Shown here: one piece after another, positions 12,137-24,299 of the stretch | Numbering within the stretch: the first letter of the stretch is position 1 | Layout: each line of letters starts with the position of its first letter | Source: Tolypeutes matacus | Taxonomy: Eukaryota > Chordata > Mammalia > Cingulata > Chlamyphoridae | Assembly (NCBI GenBank): GCA_026826555.1 | Contig: JAKSZT010053764.1 | Location: forward strand, 32,986,778-33,050,777 | Reading direction: 5' to 3' | Length of the DNA stretch: 64,000 nt | Notes under the pieces: model-generated | The model's database searches: none | What the model was told of the DNA's origin: nothing | What the model saw: the letters and a program-made list of their open reading frames with translations, nothing else | Translations under genes and position numbers: made by a program

Positions 12137-12342
12137 CACAAATATTTAGGGTGCTAAACTCTGTGTGCTTTCACGAGGTATTTAATTTAAACCTCATAAC
12201 AACCATGTTACTTAAGTCACATCATCACTCCAATTGTATAGATAAGCAAACTGAGGCTTAGGAAGTGAAAGTAATTTACTTGAGATCAAAAACCACACAG
12301 CTAATGAAGGACCACAACTGACATTTGAACCCCTGTCTTAGC
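12137..12342 (-). mobile_element. MIR SINE, antisense
   Basis: A second reversed MIR in tandem orientation with the previous one: 'aacctcataacaaccatg', 'gataagcaaactgaggctta', 'accacacagctaatgaag', 'catttgaacccctgtc'. Decayed and non-coding. Confidence 0.85.
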
Positions 12343-13450
12343 TTAAGTACAATTTTTTAAATACAGGTAAAGAATAAATAGGCTTCGGTGACAAGGATTC
12401 TCTAACCTCAGGATCTCTGCCCAGCAAGTCTTGTTAGAGAGAGCTGATGGGGTACATAGAAGGATATGGCCTCAGGCAGCTTCAATACACCAGTGTACCA
12501 AAGCTTCATGGACTTCTAGTCTACTTGCATTTCCAATGGGAATATTCGTTATTATTCTCTAAGTCCTTGCGATTTCTTGTGACTCCCATTTCAGACAGAT
12601 ATTTTCTGTAACACAGCAACAGTATTTACGCATATGGCATATAGACCTTTTGGAATTCTGAATGGAAAGACTGATATAATCGTCAAATCTCCCTATTCCG
12701 ATGAAAAGAGAAGGCTAAGAGTACAGAGTAGGAATAGAGAGGTTTTGACATTTGTCAGCTCATTAGCAGGAATCTTCAAGACACATCTTCTTCTTGGTGG
12801 CCAGTCACACGCAGTGTTAACACGAAATGACTGTCCTGGGCATAGAAGAAACTTTATTCCCCCATTAAAATATAATTGTGTAAAGAGATCGGGATATAAA
12901 GCCAAAATCAGGCTTTCCAGGCATAAAATAAACCACACGCAGTTTGATTGCTTAAGGGGGACTTCTGTTTGGAGCAACAGTTGTTCTGGGCCATCCTTTA
13001 CGTGGACGTATTCAACATAATCTATAATCATGCTAAATACTGTGAAAGGGAACCTGCTTCAAGGCTAATATGATAATGAGTATTATCTGGGAGACTAGAG
13101 GAAAGGCAGTTAGAGATATAATTTTTCATGCTTTTTTGTTGTTGTTCAGCTAAAAATAAAAGCCTTGTTAAGGAGAGCTTTCAATGAATTATATTTCTCC
13201 ATTTCTCTCACAATTAATTTTTGTGTAGCCCAATTACAATTTGCAATTCTCATGCTTTTCCTCTGAGCGTGGTAGCGTGAATTGCTTGGGGAACGGCAGA
13301 GGGCAGTGCAGAGCTGATGCTGGCGCTGGAAACTTGCTTCTGGCTGTAAAATTGTGCTTGTTATTAAATGAAATCTTAAGCCTAACTTAGCCACAGAGGA
13401 AATTAAACTGCTAATTATGTGTATATAAACCACTGAGAATGGGTCCAGTT
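12343..13450. other. repeat-free block, candidate conserved noncoding
   Basis: About 1.1 kb with no recognisable transposon. From about 12,600 the sequence is complex and rich in short AT motifs, including TAATTA at 13,412-13,417 and CAATTA-like cores near 13,230. A CTCF-like string, cggcagagggcag, lies at 13,294-13,306. Plus- and minus-strand frames (12,634-13,020 and 12,693-13,031) overlap but match no family. Regulatory function is an inference only. Confidence 0.35.
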
Positions 13451-13632
13451 GTTGCTCAAGATTTCAGAAACACCCACCTCTTCTCTTTAGATGTAAAATA
13501 TGTAATTACTCCTGGAAATAGTACCTACTAAAGATTTTAGATGACTTTTTAAAATCTTCGAGAGTTATCTGTTGTACAGCCTGTTCTTTTCTGAGTAAAT
13601 AAACAAAAGTCTAGTGGGTTTTAGTTTAGTTT

Positions 13633-13664
13633 TTGTTTGTTTGTTTGTTTGTTTGTTTTTTCCA
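13633..13664. repeat. (TTTG)n microsatellite
   Basis: Six or so tandem copies of ttgt/gttt in a T-rich tract. Simple repeat. Confidence 0.95.
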
Positions 13665-14176
13665 TTTTAATCGCCTATGTCAATGTCTTTATAAAATCAA
13701 GTACTCCATTTCCAGGCAATGTATAACAAAGTTCTAATGGATTGAAGCCAAAATGACCACATTATTTTCATAGCACTTTTTAAAAAAACAAACAGATTCC
13801 TGGATAAGCAAAAAACTCAAAGATTTGGTGAAGAGATGATTCTGATTGGGGAAGGGAAAGGAGCAATGAATACATAAATATACATATGCCTTTAGAAAGG
13901 TGATGTCATTGTGAAGTTATTGTTATCAAGAGGAAATAAAAACCCGATATCTCAAAGTAAGGGAAAATTCAAAGATTAACCGGGATTATTTTAGGTTCTT
14001 TGCACTGGGCAATGTAGCCTTGCAATTGTCCATAGGCTGTCTGATAAGCAAAAGGGAAAGAAATATGATATCAGGTTTTAACAAAAATATGAATAAAAAC
14101 TGACAGTGAATGTCTATGTTACAGTGAAAAATTCAGCTTGCAAACACTTCTTCATTTCGATCTCTTTTATGTCCTT
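13665..14176. other. single-copy stretch, nothing recognised
   Basis: AT-rich sequence without a gene or recognisable repeat. Confidence 0.45.
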
Positions 14177-14321
14177 ACTACTCAAAGTGTGCTCCCTAGA
14201 GCAGCGTCTGCCTCACCTGGGAGCTTGTTAGACCTGCAGCATCTCAACCCGCTAAATCAGAATCTGCATTTTGACAAGGCTGCGGATGATCTGAACACAC
14301 ACTCAAGTTTGAGAAGCACTG
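14177..14321 (+). mobile_element. MER5-type hAT-Charlie fragment
   Basis: Signature blocks in order: 'actcaaagtgtgctccct', 'cacctgggagcttgttaga', 'ctaaatcagaatctgcattt', 'tgacaaggctgcggatgat', 'actcaagtttgagaagcac'. It lacks clear 8-bp target duplications. More diverged than the 10.2-kb copy. Confidence 0.85.
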
Positions 14322-15690
14322 TTTTAGGTCATAACTCTAAGAACTTCCTTTCCCTAAAACAGCATCCCTCCTACTTTTCATATAAAGCTTACAACAGCAA
14401 GCTCATTTAGAAACAATTAAAAGAAGTTTTCGTGGTTGTAGCTGTTTTCCCCTTTGCAACAAATAAAGGTTTTTGAGACCTTCAATGGTTGTTGTTTTTT
14501 TTTCCAGCTGGTTTTAACTAGGCCTAAAACGCTGGCCACTCTTGACCTAAAGAGAGCCTAGGGGAAATTAACAAGAAGCCAGGACATGGCATTTGCATAT
14601 TTCTTTGTAGCTTTGCTGGTCCTGTTGAAGACGGTTTCACCACCCCTTCCACTGACTTGGCTCTCCAGTTCAGTCAATGTTTTTTATGGGTTTCATGAGA
14701 GTATGATAATGACCTGTTTTACTTATCCATCAAGAGCTATGAACCAGAAGCTTTTCCCCCCTTCCTCGAGCAAGAAGGGCAGCACGGGTAGGTCAGCGTT
14801 TCGGAGTACTGAAGCTCTCCTGCTTGGCAAAGTGAGATTAATCTAATCAAATACTTTCCACCTTGGCGAGTTTAACTAATTCCCCTAGGAAAAGGACGAG
14901 CGCTATGTGAAGCCCCTACAGTCAGTGCAAACCTCCTAGTAAGGCAAGGCAGGTAATACCTTTTAAGCTTGTTAATGTTTTATCCTGCTGGGTTCTACAA
15001 CTGACTCACAGAATAGCTGCAACTCCTTAACCCAGCGTTACAAAGAAATGCAGCTTTCAGCAAGGAAGACCAAAAGCCCCGGGCTACAGAGAGGGCGACT
15101 TGATTGTCTAGCGAGCTCCGACTGCCGTGATTAAATTGCTTCCTGCATTGTCTTTCTGCCTCTGTCCCCATAGTAATCTTCAGAGGATCTAAAATGCCAG
15201 GATTCCGAGGGCTGTGCTCTGAGGGAGTCAGGCTGCAGATTAGAGACGCTTCCTTCCCGAGATGCACATGCTTTCCAGTTATGCATCTGCAGTGCCGATT
15301 GGAGTGTAAAGAAGAGCTGGGGCTTGCTGCGGCTCCTGAGAGCCTGGGGATACTCCCTCCTCTGTGGCAACCACAGTCTGAACACTTGAGCCCCACTGCC
15401 CAGAAGGGCTCGCTGGATAACACAGTAGGGCTTCTAAGATGACCTTTCCCTTCCACCTTCAGCAAAAAGGAAAGGTCTTACTTAACGCAGGCTGAGCTTT
15501 CTTGGTTTATCAAACAGAAGCTGCAGTGAAGACACGGGAGGCTTCACTTGACTTTGTGCACCTACCTTTGACTCTCCCCCATCTACTCCCCAAAATTTTG
15601 AGAGGGATTGATTACCAGAGTGCCTTGGCTTCCAAAACAAGTTGTGCAGCCATGAGCCCTTCCTTTTTTTTGGGTTTGTTTCTTTGCTGG
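14322..15690. other. repeat-free block, no gene recognised
   Basis: It contains an octamer-type site (atttgcatattt, 14,589-14,600) and a somewhat GC-richer section at 15,030-15,440 with overlapping frames on both strands (minus 14,995-15,465; plus 15,194-15,442). None shows a domain, and neither strand has a persuasive exon/intron pattern. It could hold regulatory DNA or an unrecognised lncRNA exon. Confidence 0.35.
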
Positions 15691-15912
15691 TTTTTAAGTC
15701 AGCGTTATTGAAATATAATTTACATCCAGTAAAACCTATTGGTTTTAGTGTACAGTTCTATGAGTTTTGACAAGCGAATGCCGTCACTATTAAGATATAG
15801 AGCATTTTAATTACTCCCGAAATCTCTCACACCCCTTCATAGTCAACCTGCACCACTCCTATTACTTCCTGGCAACCACTGATCTCTTGTCTGTCCCTGT
15901 GATGTTGCCTTT
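15691..15912 (-). mobile_element. L1 3' end (older L1M type), antisense
   Basis: On the plus strand: 'cgttattgaaatataattta', 'gtgtacagttctatgagttt', 'aaatctctcacaccccttc', 'ggcaaccactgatctct'. This is the standard reversed 3' untranslated region of old mammalian L1. It begins after a T-run at about 15,664 and is strongly 5'-truncated. Confidence 0.85.
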
Positions 15913-16009
15913 AGTCCTGAAATAATTTATTTTATATTTTTAACAATAACCCTCCTTTCTCACAGGGACTAGCAAATAGGTCCAATTAGACAGTGAGTCA
16001 CAGTTGAGA

Positions 16010-16150
16010 GGGCAGCTTTGAAGTCAAATAAACAGGTTCCAATCCTGGCTCTGCCCCTTACTCACAGTGTGATTTGGGATATCTTACTTATCTAAGACTC
16101 AATTTTCTCATCTATTAAATGGAGTAACAATAATCAGCAACAATCATTGA
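16010..16150 (+). mobile_element. MIR SINE
   Basis: 'gttccaatcctggctctgcc', 'ccttactcacagtgtgattt', 'gactcaattttctcatct' and 'attaaatggagtaac' form the central MIR region in sense orientation. Both ends are degraded. Confidence 0.85.
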
Positions 16151-16384
16151 ACACCATTTTACTTGACAAGGTCCATTTAAACTTTTTTTTCTTCCGTGTT
16201 ACTTGGCACTTTCTACTTTATATTAGTTAGTGCCCAAATTAGAGGGTAGGGAGCTTACATCACACACATTTGATCCTTTGCAATACTAGAGAGTGCATAA
16301 AAGCGATTGTGGAACACATATATCAAATAAGTGAATATTAAACATTACTCTGGAAAACAGCTCATATTTCTTGCATTATTGCTA

Positions 16385-16612
16385 CATACGGAGGTATCCA
16401 TAAATAATATATATTATTGGTATGTATGCTTTAAATTTTTACATGAATAATATTATATTTTTGTATCCTTTTGCAACTTTTTTCCACCTTTTAGTGTTAT
16501 GTCTGTTAGATTTATCCATTATTTAACCACTAAGTAGCATTCCATTTCATGAATAAGCCATAGGATGTTCCCATGTTTTGCTGTATGAATGTACAAGCAT
16601 TCCCTTGAATAG
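16385..16612 (-). mobile_element. L1M-type fragment, antisense
   Basis: 'tatccttttgcaac', 'agatttatccattattta', 'agtagcattccatttcatg' and 'tgttttgctgtatgaatgta' follow the reversed L1 3' region order (arrival of 'tagtattccattgt', then 'ccattctcctgttgatgg'-type DNA). Heavily decayed. Confidence 0.5.
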
Positions 16613-16714
16613 GATGATACTCACCAAGCTAGGGAATGTTCTTTGGAGAAGGAGGGGGAGAGGAGAAAAGGAGGCAGGTAGGGGCTTAAACTATAGCCAG
16701 CACATACTGTTTTC

Positions 16715-16870
16715 TTAAAAAAGAGAGAGAGAAATGGAGCTCTGGAGCAATACAGCTAGCAAATTGTTAATATCTGTCTGTTAATTCTGGGTGATGAATT
16801 CACGAGTATTCATTATTTTAACAATTTTTTTAAAAACTTAAAAATAAAATAACCACATGCAAAAAAAATC
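16715..16870 (+). mobile_element. L1M-type 3' end, sense
   Basis: 'tctgttaattctgggtgatg', 'attcacgagtattcatta' and the A/T-rich tail resemble the sense-strand 3' tail of old L1M elements. It opposes the fragment at 16.4-16.6 kb, so two independent insertions or an inversion are possible. Confidence 0.5.
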
Positions 16871-18661
16871 AATGAACACAGTTCTGTCCTGGAATATATA
16901 ATCTTTAGTAGAGGCACTGAATTTGCCCTCTTACAATTTTCATAATGAAGAAATTTTCTCCATGCCCAGTGGAAAAAATTAGGATATTTGTGACATATCC
17001 TAATTAGTCTTGCAATAAAAAATCAGGAGTGACCTCTGTTAAATATATAAGCAGAATAGCATACTTTGTAGTGTTGAAATTTGCAATCAAGGATGACTTT
17101 TTAGCTAAATCGTATGATATGAGTAATTTAAGGTTGTAACAACACTGGTTGGGGATAAATTAAAAGCAGTATTTGGGGAAGAAATGTGCAATATCATAAT
17201 GGTGGCTTTCCTGCCATCTTGTTCCTTCTCTTCCATAAAGTAGAACTGAATGTAAACACTTTAAATAAGGTAGAAGACTGATGTTTTGAGTAAATTGAAG
17301 TTCTGGCATAATACAAAAAAAAAAAAATCAGGAGTGAATCTTTCCCCCAATAAGTACCACTTAAGTAACTAGGGTGTGCCAAGTTTTCCTGTAAGAATCC
17401 AATTGCATTTTTTTTTCTGCTGTTCTTGTTTTTGTTGTGATTTGAAGTACTGAGCTTTGTGTGCAAAGAAACATGCACAAAGACCCTTTAAAAATAACTA
17501 AATGAGACCTGTATGTTAAAGCGAAAAGGTTAGGAAGCACCTAGCAATTTATCTCATCAAACTCTCCACCCTTAGCAAGATTTGGCTAATACAAGATGCT
17601 CACCACCAAGGGAATAACCATGCTTTCCCTTCATCTTACTCATCATTTACAAAATAAAGGGAACTTGGCTTTGGAAGGGAAATAGCTAAGCTTTGGAAAT
17701 AGTTGTGAGCTTATCCCATTCTTCCATTTTAATGACTTTCCCTGCTATTTAATGCCATCTTCCCCTTCTTCTGTGACAACACTTATTAGTATGTGCTCTG
17801 GATAGCTAAAAAAACAAGCAAGGCTTTCAAAATACAGCTCACACCAAGTTCCCTGGCTGAGGTGGAAGCTTGCATGTTTCCCTGCCCCCTTGTGGCTTGA
17901 TTACAGAATTCCTGCTGCGGTTACCCCCACGGCTCATTACCCTGCCTCTGAAATGCAAGGGGATGAGAAGTCCAGAATTCAGCTCGACCACTCCCGGCAG
18001 AATAGCTGGCATTATATTGGTGACTGGCCTTTATCTTACTGAGACCTTTTTTTCTTAAGGAAATTTTTGCTCCCAAATGTTCCTGATCACAGATGACCTG
18101 AGAAGCCTTGGACTTCAAGCCAGGTCCGAGATGGCATTTTCCATGTAGACAGGCCGAGTCTGCAAAATAGGTCAGGGGCCTGGACAAGTAGGCACTTGAG
18201 AAAAGCCATGGCTTTAGAAAGCAAGTTTTTCATTTAAGTTTATGAGCCTGATCTCTAAGACAAACCCCACTTTTGATAACCAACCAACAATTGTTTTGCA
18301 ACAACTGAGGTTACATATTGTCAGAGAATGTCTGTTAGATGGAATTTTGAGCAAAGTGGGATGTTTAATACCACATAGAATGAGCTGTAACTTGCTATAG
18401 TTAAGAAGGGGCAAATTTAATATTAGGCAAAGACCAAATAAGGATTTCATAGTCAGACTAAGGCAGGGCATGTAAGAGAAGCAAGACAGGACCAGAAATA
18501 CTTCTTCTCAAACTATGACAGTACTGAAAGTCAATCCAGTGTGATCATCATTTAATTTATGCCCCTGAAGTGTGCTTTCAAAATTTCTATTCACCAAGAG
18601 TGGGCTGCAAATGCAGTCCTGCCCTAGGCTGAAAAAAAAAAACACACATATATATTGGGTC
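16871..18661. other. single-copy stretch, no gene recognised
   Basis: No gene or clear transposon. A perfect 11-bp inverted repeat (aattaggatat / atatcctaatt) with a 7-nt loop lies at 16,977-17,005. A poly-A run of 13 lies at about 17,316-17,328. Short frames at 17,194-17,478 (minus) and 17,870-18,058 (plus) have no known match. Confidence 0.45.
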
Positions 18662-18795
18662 ATTTCTCTTTCACAGATGGTAAAACTGAGTCACCAATGA
18701 ATTAAGATTATTTGCTATGATCTCATGGTAAATCAGTAGCAGAGCAGGACACAGGATCAAGAGTGACTCGTGCCTAAGATAAGGATTCTTGTCTC
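18662..18795 (-). mobile_element. MIR SINE fragment, antisense
   Basis: 'tttcacagatggtaaaactg', 'agtcaccaatgaatta', 'atggtaaatcagtagcagag', 'caggacacaggatcaagag' and 'attcttgtctcc' fit a reversed MIR. Moderately decayed. Confidence 0.65.
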
Positions 18796-19956
18796 CAGAG
18801 GAGACTTTCTCTCTGTAGCAGTAATGAACTGCTTCACTGCTTCCTAATGCGCCATGTGCCTTAGTCGAGTTGTCCTTCTAGGCTGCTGGAGGCACCAGGT
18901 CACTGTGTCACAATGCAATGTCAAAATGTCACAATAATATCAGCTGGGTGATGACAACAGGGATACAAGCCAAGGGGTACAGAAACATAGCAACACTTTT
19001 GTCATGCAGCATATAGATGGCCTTGCTTTCTGGATCAGCATGCAAAAGAGGTGCTTGGGAATAACAGAAACTGAAAAATAAAAATGAATCTCGGGACCCC
19101 TGGTGAAATGGTTGATAATCTATTTGCTAGTCTCAACTTTTAATTCCTATTTTATTTATTGTTGATTTTATGACTTCTTATGAAAGCAGTTTATAAGCTG
19201 TAAAACAAGTATAAGGTTACACCTTTGCTAATTTTATGATTATGTAGATAATTCTATACAATAATCCTGGCTCTTGCCTTCTATTCTATAAAAGTATAAA
19301 TGACCAGATATTTATTATGTGTGAGTTTAATAGCATTATTTTGTATTTAAAATAAAGCTAAGGAGACCTAAGAAAACAGTGTGCATATATATGTGTGTAT
19401 ATGTGTGCACATATGTAGATATATATATATATATACATACATACACACATTATATATGTTTCATGAGCTGTAATTCAGAGAATAGAACAATAATAGCTAT
19501 TTTTGGATGTTTCCCTTCCTAGTCCCCTAACTGTAATAGATTTTCCTGATGTAGGATATATAGATAAAGAGATTGATAGATACAGATATCTAGATTATAT
19601 ATTTATCTATCCTTTGGTTTTCCCTATTTCCTTCTGCCGGACCATCTTGCTACTTTTCATCTAATGATGTCTGCATTCTGTGCCCTGCCCATCTCCCATT
19701 TTGCTACACTGCTCCATTGGGTCTATGAATATTGACTCATTTTGCAGATTAGGAATAACTAGTGGCCCTAATTTAGTGTTTGTGGAAATTTGGTTGTCTG
19801 GCCTACCTGAGTACATAGAACTATTTAGTAGTCTTGCTAAAAATGTTCATTAATTCTACTGAAATAGAATCTGATTTTAACAAGCCTCTCCCCTTTCCCA
19901 TATTTACACATATGCAAATTAAAAAACCATTCCCTTAAAGGAGTGATCCTCAGTAA
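18796..19956. other. single-copy stretch, nothing recognised
   Basis: AT-rich sequence with a TA/TG microsatellite and a GATA-type repeated patch (about 19,553-19,610). The segment 19,830-19,890 has a faint MER5-like look but is too degraded to call. Confidence 0.45.
19383..19450. repeat. TA/TG microsatellite
   Basis: Compound tract of atatatgtgtgtat, gtgcacatatg, then (TA)n and acatacatacac. Confidence 0.9.
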
Positions 19957-19964
19957 AGAAGTTT

Positions 19965-21576
19965 ATTTTTTTTTTTAAATTTATTTATTTTTTATTGTGG
20001 GTAAAAATCAAAATTTTCACAATACATACCAATATTTGTAAAATGATATATAAATATATATGCATATATGTGCATTGGCTTACAAAAATGTTATATATAT
20101 ATATATATATATATTTTTTTAAGAAGTGCTTAGATTACCTAAAATAGTACACAGAATCTACCGGGATTCCCATGTTCCCCACCTCCCACACCTCCTACCA
20201 CATCCCAACAAACATCTCCCACAAGTGTGACCCATCACCCTCAATGGACTTACACATCCTGGGGCCTTGCCATCAACCATAGACCACAGTTCACATCATA
20301 GACCACGCTGTCTCCCACACAGTTCTGAATGGTGTGTGCTGATTTAAAATGGCCTACATCCGTTGCCACAACGGCACTCAGGACAACCTCCAAATCCCGA
20401 AAAAGCCCCTATATTTTAACTGCACATCCCCTCCCTGCCCCGAAAGTGTCCATTGGCCACTGGCTCCACCTCACTGTTATAATTTCTTCCATTGTTAGAA
20501 TCACCATATATGTACAACAGAATACCATCAAGTCCACTCTAGTCCATAGTTCTTCCCCCAATCCTGAGGGGACTGGGATGGTGATGTCCACTCCAACTCC
20601 AAGTGAGAGAGGGCTTATATCCCATGGATATGGTGGGTGGGATGATCCTGCCTGCAGATGCAGGCCCTCTCCATTCCCTGGGATGGCCGTTGCCCATCGT
20701 TGTCTCCTCGCCCGGTGACTTGGATGAGTCCATTGAGCTGTAGGGTAGGAGTTGCAGCTCCACCGAAATTCCACGCACACCTGGCACATAGGTAGGCCAG
20801 AGGCTCCAGTCTCTGGAAGTATACCTAAAAATTCCAGCATCACATATAGGTTTGAATAGAAGGGACTGATGAACCATGTGCAGGGAGGACTTATTGAGTC
20901 CAATTCTGTCACTCTCAGGAGTACAGATTCCAAAATAGAGCCCACTGATAAGGCGTCAGTCTCTGGGGCTATCCCCCCTTATATAGGACCTGGGTGTCTC
21001 CAGAGCTCTCAGGAGCCCCTCTGTGTGGGGTGATAGGCACTTTGATGTTCTATGAGCTCCTACTGAGGTGTGCTTAAGCGTTACCTCTGGGATGACCTCC
21101 CGACTCTCTTTGAAGTCTCTTAGCCACTTAAACTCATTTGTCTTTACCTTTTCCCCCTTTTATTCAAAATCTTTTTCCAGTTGTGTTGCCAGTTGGCACT
21201 TGGTATTAATCCCTCGTTGCCAGGGAGGCTCATCCCCAGGAGTCATGTCCCATGTTGGGGGAAAGGTAATGCATTCATTTGCTGAGTTTGGCTTAGAGAG
21301 AGACCACATTTGAGCAACAAGGAGGCTCTCAGGTGGCAACCCTTAGGCACCCCATAACAGTAAGCTAAGTTTCAGTTACAAGAGCAAAGACTCATAAGGG
21401 TAGTCATCAATAAAAAGAACTCATCAGTGGGTCATCCTCTTTTGACAGACACTGTCCCTGCACTCAGAGGACTGTTGCTGTTCCCTTGGAGAATGTGGCA
21501 GAGCTCTCCAGGCTAGGAATTCAGATTCCCTCATTTATTGTGTGATTGTCCACCCACCGTGACCATGCCCCATCTC
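19965..21576 (-). mobile_element. xenarthran L1 3' end, antisense, 5'-truncated
   Basis: About 1.6 kb homologous block by block to the 58.1-59.8-kb repeat: 'tgcttagattacc', 'gggattcccatgttcccca', 'caatcctgagg', 'catccccaggagtcatg', 'gcttagagagagaccacatt' and 'gagaatgtggcagag' all recur in order. The T-rich left side is the reversed poly-A end. The bases agaagttt occur at both edges (19,957-19,964 and 21,577-21,584), a plausible target duplication. A (TA)n tract lies at 20,091-20,114. The first ~140 bp could belong to an older L1. Minus-strand frames inside are not recognisable L1 ORFs. Confidence 0.75.
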
Positions 21577-21584
21577 AGAAGTTT

Positions 21585-22496
21585 CTTTAAAATGCACGCA
21601 CAACTGCTATAGAACTGGCACTTCATACATTAGGTTTGGTGGTGATGGTGATAGAAGGCAGAGTTCAATCTGGAAATAATGACATAATACCCAAGGGGTA
21701 TTCCCTACAAGGACTGAGAACCACTATTGGTGATAGGAAAGTGTACTTTCCTCTGGATATGTTGAGGTAAGAATATGTTGAGAATAGCTGCCTTTGGGTT
21801 TTGTGATATTCCTGATAGCAAGTAGTTAGAAGGAAAAAATGACATTACACATTCAACTTATCTTTATATTGTATATGATAATAGAGAAATTAAATAGAGT
21901 CCTTGTACAGCTGAAATAATGACTATATACCATAAGCCTTTATCACGTTATATGCAACATCACAAGTATATGAAATGCTGGCTTTTTTAAAACTGCTACT
22001 TCCAGTGGCCTAGAAAAGACACCACTCATATCAGAGAGAAGAACTGACTGATGGCCCCATCTGCTGCCCTTCTTTATCTGCCATCACATTTTTGCAGGCT
22101 TCTCCCAGCCAATGCCTAAGCACAGAGCAGGTAATAAGGCAGGCCCATTCTAGAGAGATGCAGAACCAAAGCATCTTTGGTTCAAGGACTGCCCACTAGC
22201 CTGGCTGCATCTTTCTTAGAACTGCATTGCAGTTCGTGACTCTTCCTGCCCAGTTCTCTTTCCTTACCTGCTCCCACAGGGATTAGGCCTGCATCCTCAT
22301 CTCACTGAAGGCTCTCTCTGCCTTCTCTTGCTCTCTCCACCCATCTTCTCCTTTTCTCTCCTACAAATAAACTTCCTGCACATCTAATCCTTTCTTGACA
22401 TCTGCTTCTTGGCAGAACCAAACAAATAAACTATGCTTCATTGAAAACACTAATCTGTTTTGTCCACCCCACCCCCAAATCATGCCCACATCACAT
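21585..22496. other. single-copy stretch, nothing recognised
   Basis: No gene or known repeat. It ends in C/T-rich DNA that leads into the CA repeat. Confidence 0.45.
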
Positions 22497-22574
22497 ATGA
22501 ACACACTCACACATGCACACACACACCCACATGCATGCGCACACACGCACCCACATGCGTGCACACATACACAC
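22497..22574. repeat. (CA)n-rich microsatellite
   Basis: Imperfect CACA tract interspersed with ATGCG and CCCACATGC units. The overlapping low-complexity frames here are artefacts of the repeat. Confidence 0.95.
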
Positions 22575-23879
22575 CATGGTCAATTGCTTACCTTTTCTTC
22601 AAACTACTTCTTCTTGGCCATCAGAGTTGCTCCTTTCTGAGTCTTATTCTTATGGTTTCTTGCTCTCTGGTGAGTGACAACAAATGGTAGTGGGTTTTTA
22701 GCTAAGAGGACCCCTTTCAGCATTTCACCTAAACATTGCATCTTCTTGTTAATATAATGCTTTAAACAGTAAAGGTGAAAAGGATTACTGAAGACCCTTA
22801 AGGAAAACATGTAATTGTGGGCATTTCAGCAGCCTGTCCGGGTCCCCTCGAGTCACTCTGTTATTCAGTTGCTTCTGTGAGATGGAGTAGTCATCACTTA
22901 CCTCACCTTTCCCTTTCCATTCTGCACTCAAAGCAGTGATGAAAGATGAGAAAGTCCTTTTTGCCTCTCCAAATTATCATGATAATGCCATTTCCTGCCA
23001 CAGAATGAATAAAGTAACTTTAAGAGCTGTATTTGTTTGAGCTCTGATAGAACTATGATGTGGGAGAAATTGGAGTCTACTCAGTGATGTAGTTTAATGT
23101 AAGGGCACACTTTCAGTTCTATTCAAACATATACAAGAGCAGGAAAATGGAGAGATGGAGAAAAATTCCACAGATATGAAGTCATTGTCAACCATGAACA
23201 TGCCATAATGATTGTTTATTTATGCAGTGAAACTTTCTGTGTTTCAGCTAAGGAAATAGACTATACCCTTAAGCTAGTAACCACGACAAAAACTCCTGAA
23301 AATTGAAACATATCATACTTAAGGTCTATGACAGATAAAATACTACTTTCCAATTTTAATCTGCATGCTCATGATGTTTCAGGAAAAAAATAATGCTACT
23401 TAAAAGGAAGGATATTGAAGGGATCATTTAAAAACTTATGTGTAAATATTTAAGTTAGCCTTAACATTCTTTCTAATTGCCTCCATATTTAGCATTGGGT
23501 ATTTTTTATTATTATTATTATTTACTTACTTTCTTGCTTGCTAAATTTCAAATGAAGCTTCACCTCTTAACTTTGGATAACTGGAAACTATAGCAATGGG
23601 GAGGACAATAAAATGTAAATATAAAAGTGGCCATATTTGCTAAACAAGTCATTTTGAGAACTGCAGTTACAACTCAATTATGCTAGCTAGGGTTGGTGTT
23701 AGTCAATGGTGAGATTGCACACTCTTTCCTACAGTATTTTACTTACTTACCCATTTTATCCTCTGCAAAGAGGACAGGGTTGAGGAAGAAAATAAATATT
23801 ACATCTTCCTATTGCTAAAGAAAAACTCCCAGACTTGTCAGCTTCTCAAATCCTATTGTAATCTAATTCCAACTTACTA
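22575..23879. other. single-copy stretch, nothing recognised
   Basis: About 1.3 kb without a gene or clear interspersed repeat. A short TTA/ATT run lies at about 23,506-23,522. Confidence 0.45.
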
Positions 23880-24085
23880 TTTCAATATTCTGCTGCCTTC
23901 TGCATGTATCTTACATGCCAGCCAAACCCAGACAACTCACTCCTCCTGGAGCACATACTGCCTCTGAGCCTTTGCCCATACTGTTCCCCCTGCTTAGAAA
24001 CCTTTAAGATGTAGTCCATCTTTTAAGGGTCAGATCATATCTCACTTTTGCATGATGCCTCCTTGACTATCCAAAAAGGAAATAA
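23880..24085 (+). mobile_element. L2 LINE 3' region, part 1
   Basis: 'gcctttgcccatactgttcc', 'ccctgcttagaaacc' and 'gatgcctccttgactatcc' are decayed versions of the classic L2 3' sequence. The element continues at 24,300 and 24,576 after later insertions. Non-coding. Confidence 0.8.
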
Positions 24086-24107
24086 ACCCTATATCCCAAG
24101 AACAAAT

Positions 24108-24290
24108 ATTGCACAGATTCTGGAGCTGACCTCTAGGTTGAAATCCCAGCTCCACTCTGTGAGATCTTGAGCAAGTCACATAACCTTTCTAAGTCTCAAC
24201 ATCCTTGTCTATTAAATGGGGAAAACAACAGTTTTTCCAGACGTTTGTTTTGGAAATTAAATTAGATAAATCACTATTATTATGCTTATG
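24108..24290 (+). mobile_element. MIR SINE inside L2
   Basis: 'gattctggagctgacc', 'ggttgaaatcccagctcc', 'gagcaagtcacataacctt' and 'attaaatggggaaaacaac' are unmistakable MIR. It separates two parts of one L2 copy, so it inserted after that L2. Confidence 0.85.
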
Positions 24291-24299
24291 ATTTTGGTA

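Noticed and set aside
12634..13031. Overlapping 128- and 112-codon frames on both strands
   Set aside because: Both strands open at once without a known domain is typical of chance in low-stop DNA. Conserved noncoding DNA is the better guess.
14995..15465. 156-codon minus-strand frame in a GC-richer patch
   Set aside because: Composition and lack of family resemblance argue against a gene, and overlapping frames exist on the other strand.
20409..20945. 178-codon minus-strand frame, the longest in the window after the 188-codon SINE frame
   Set aside because: It lies wholly inside the L1 3' region and matches neither L1 ORF1 nor ORF2. The frame is not shared intact by the other copies.
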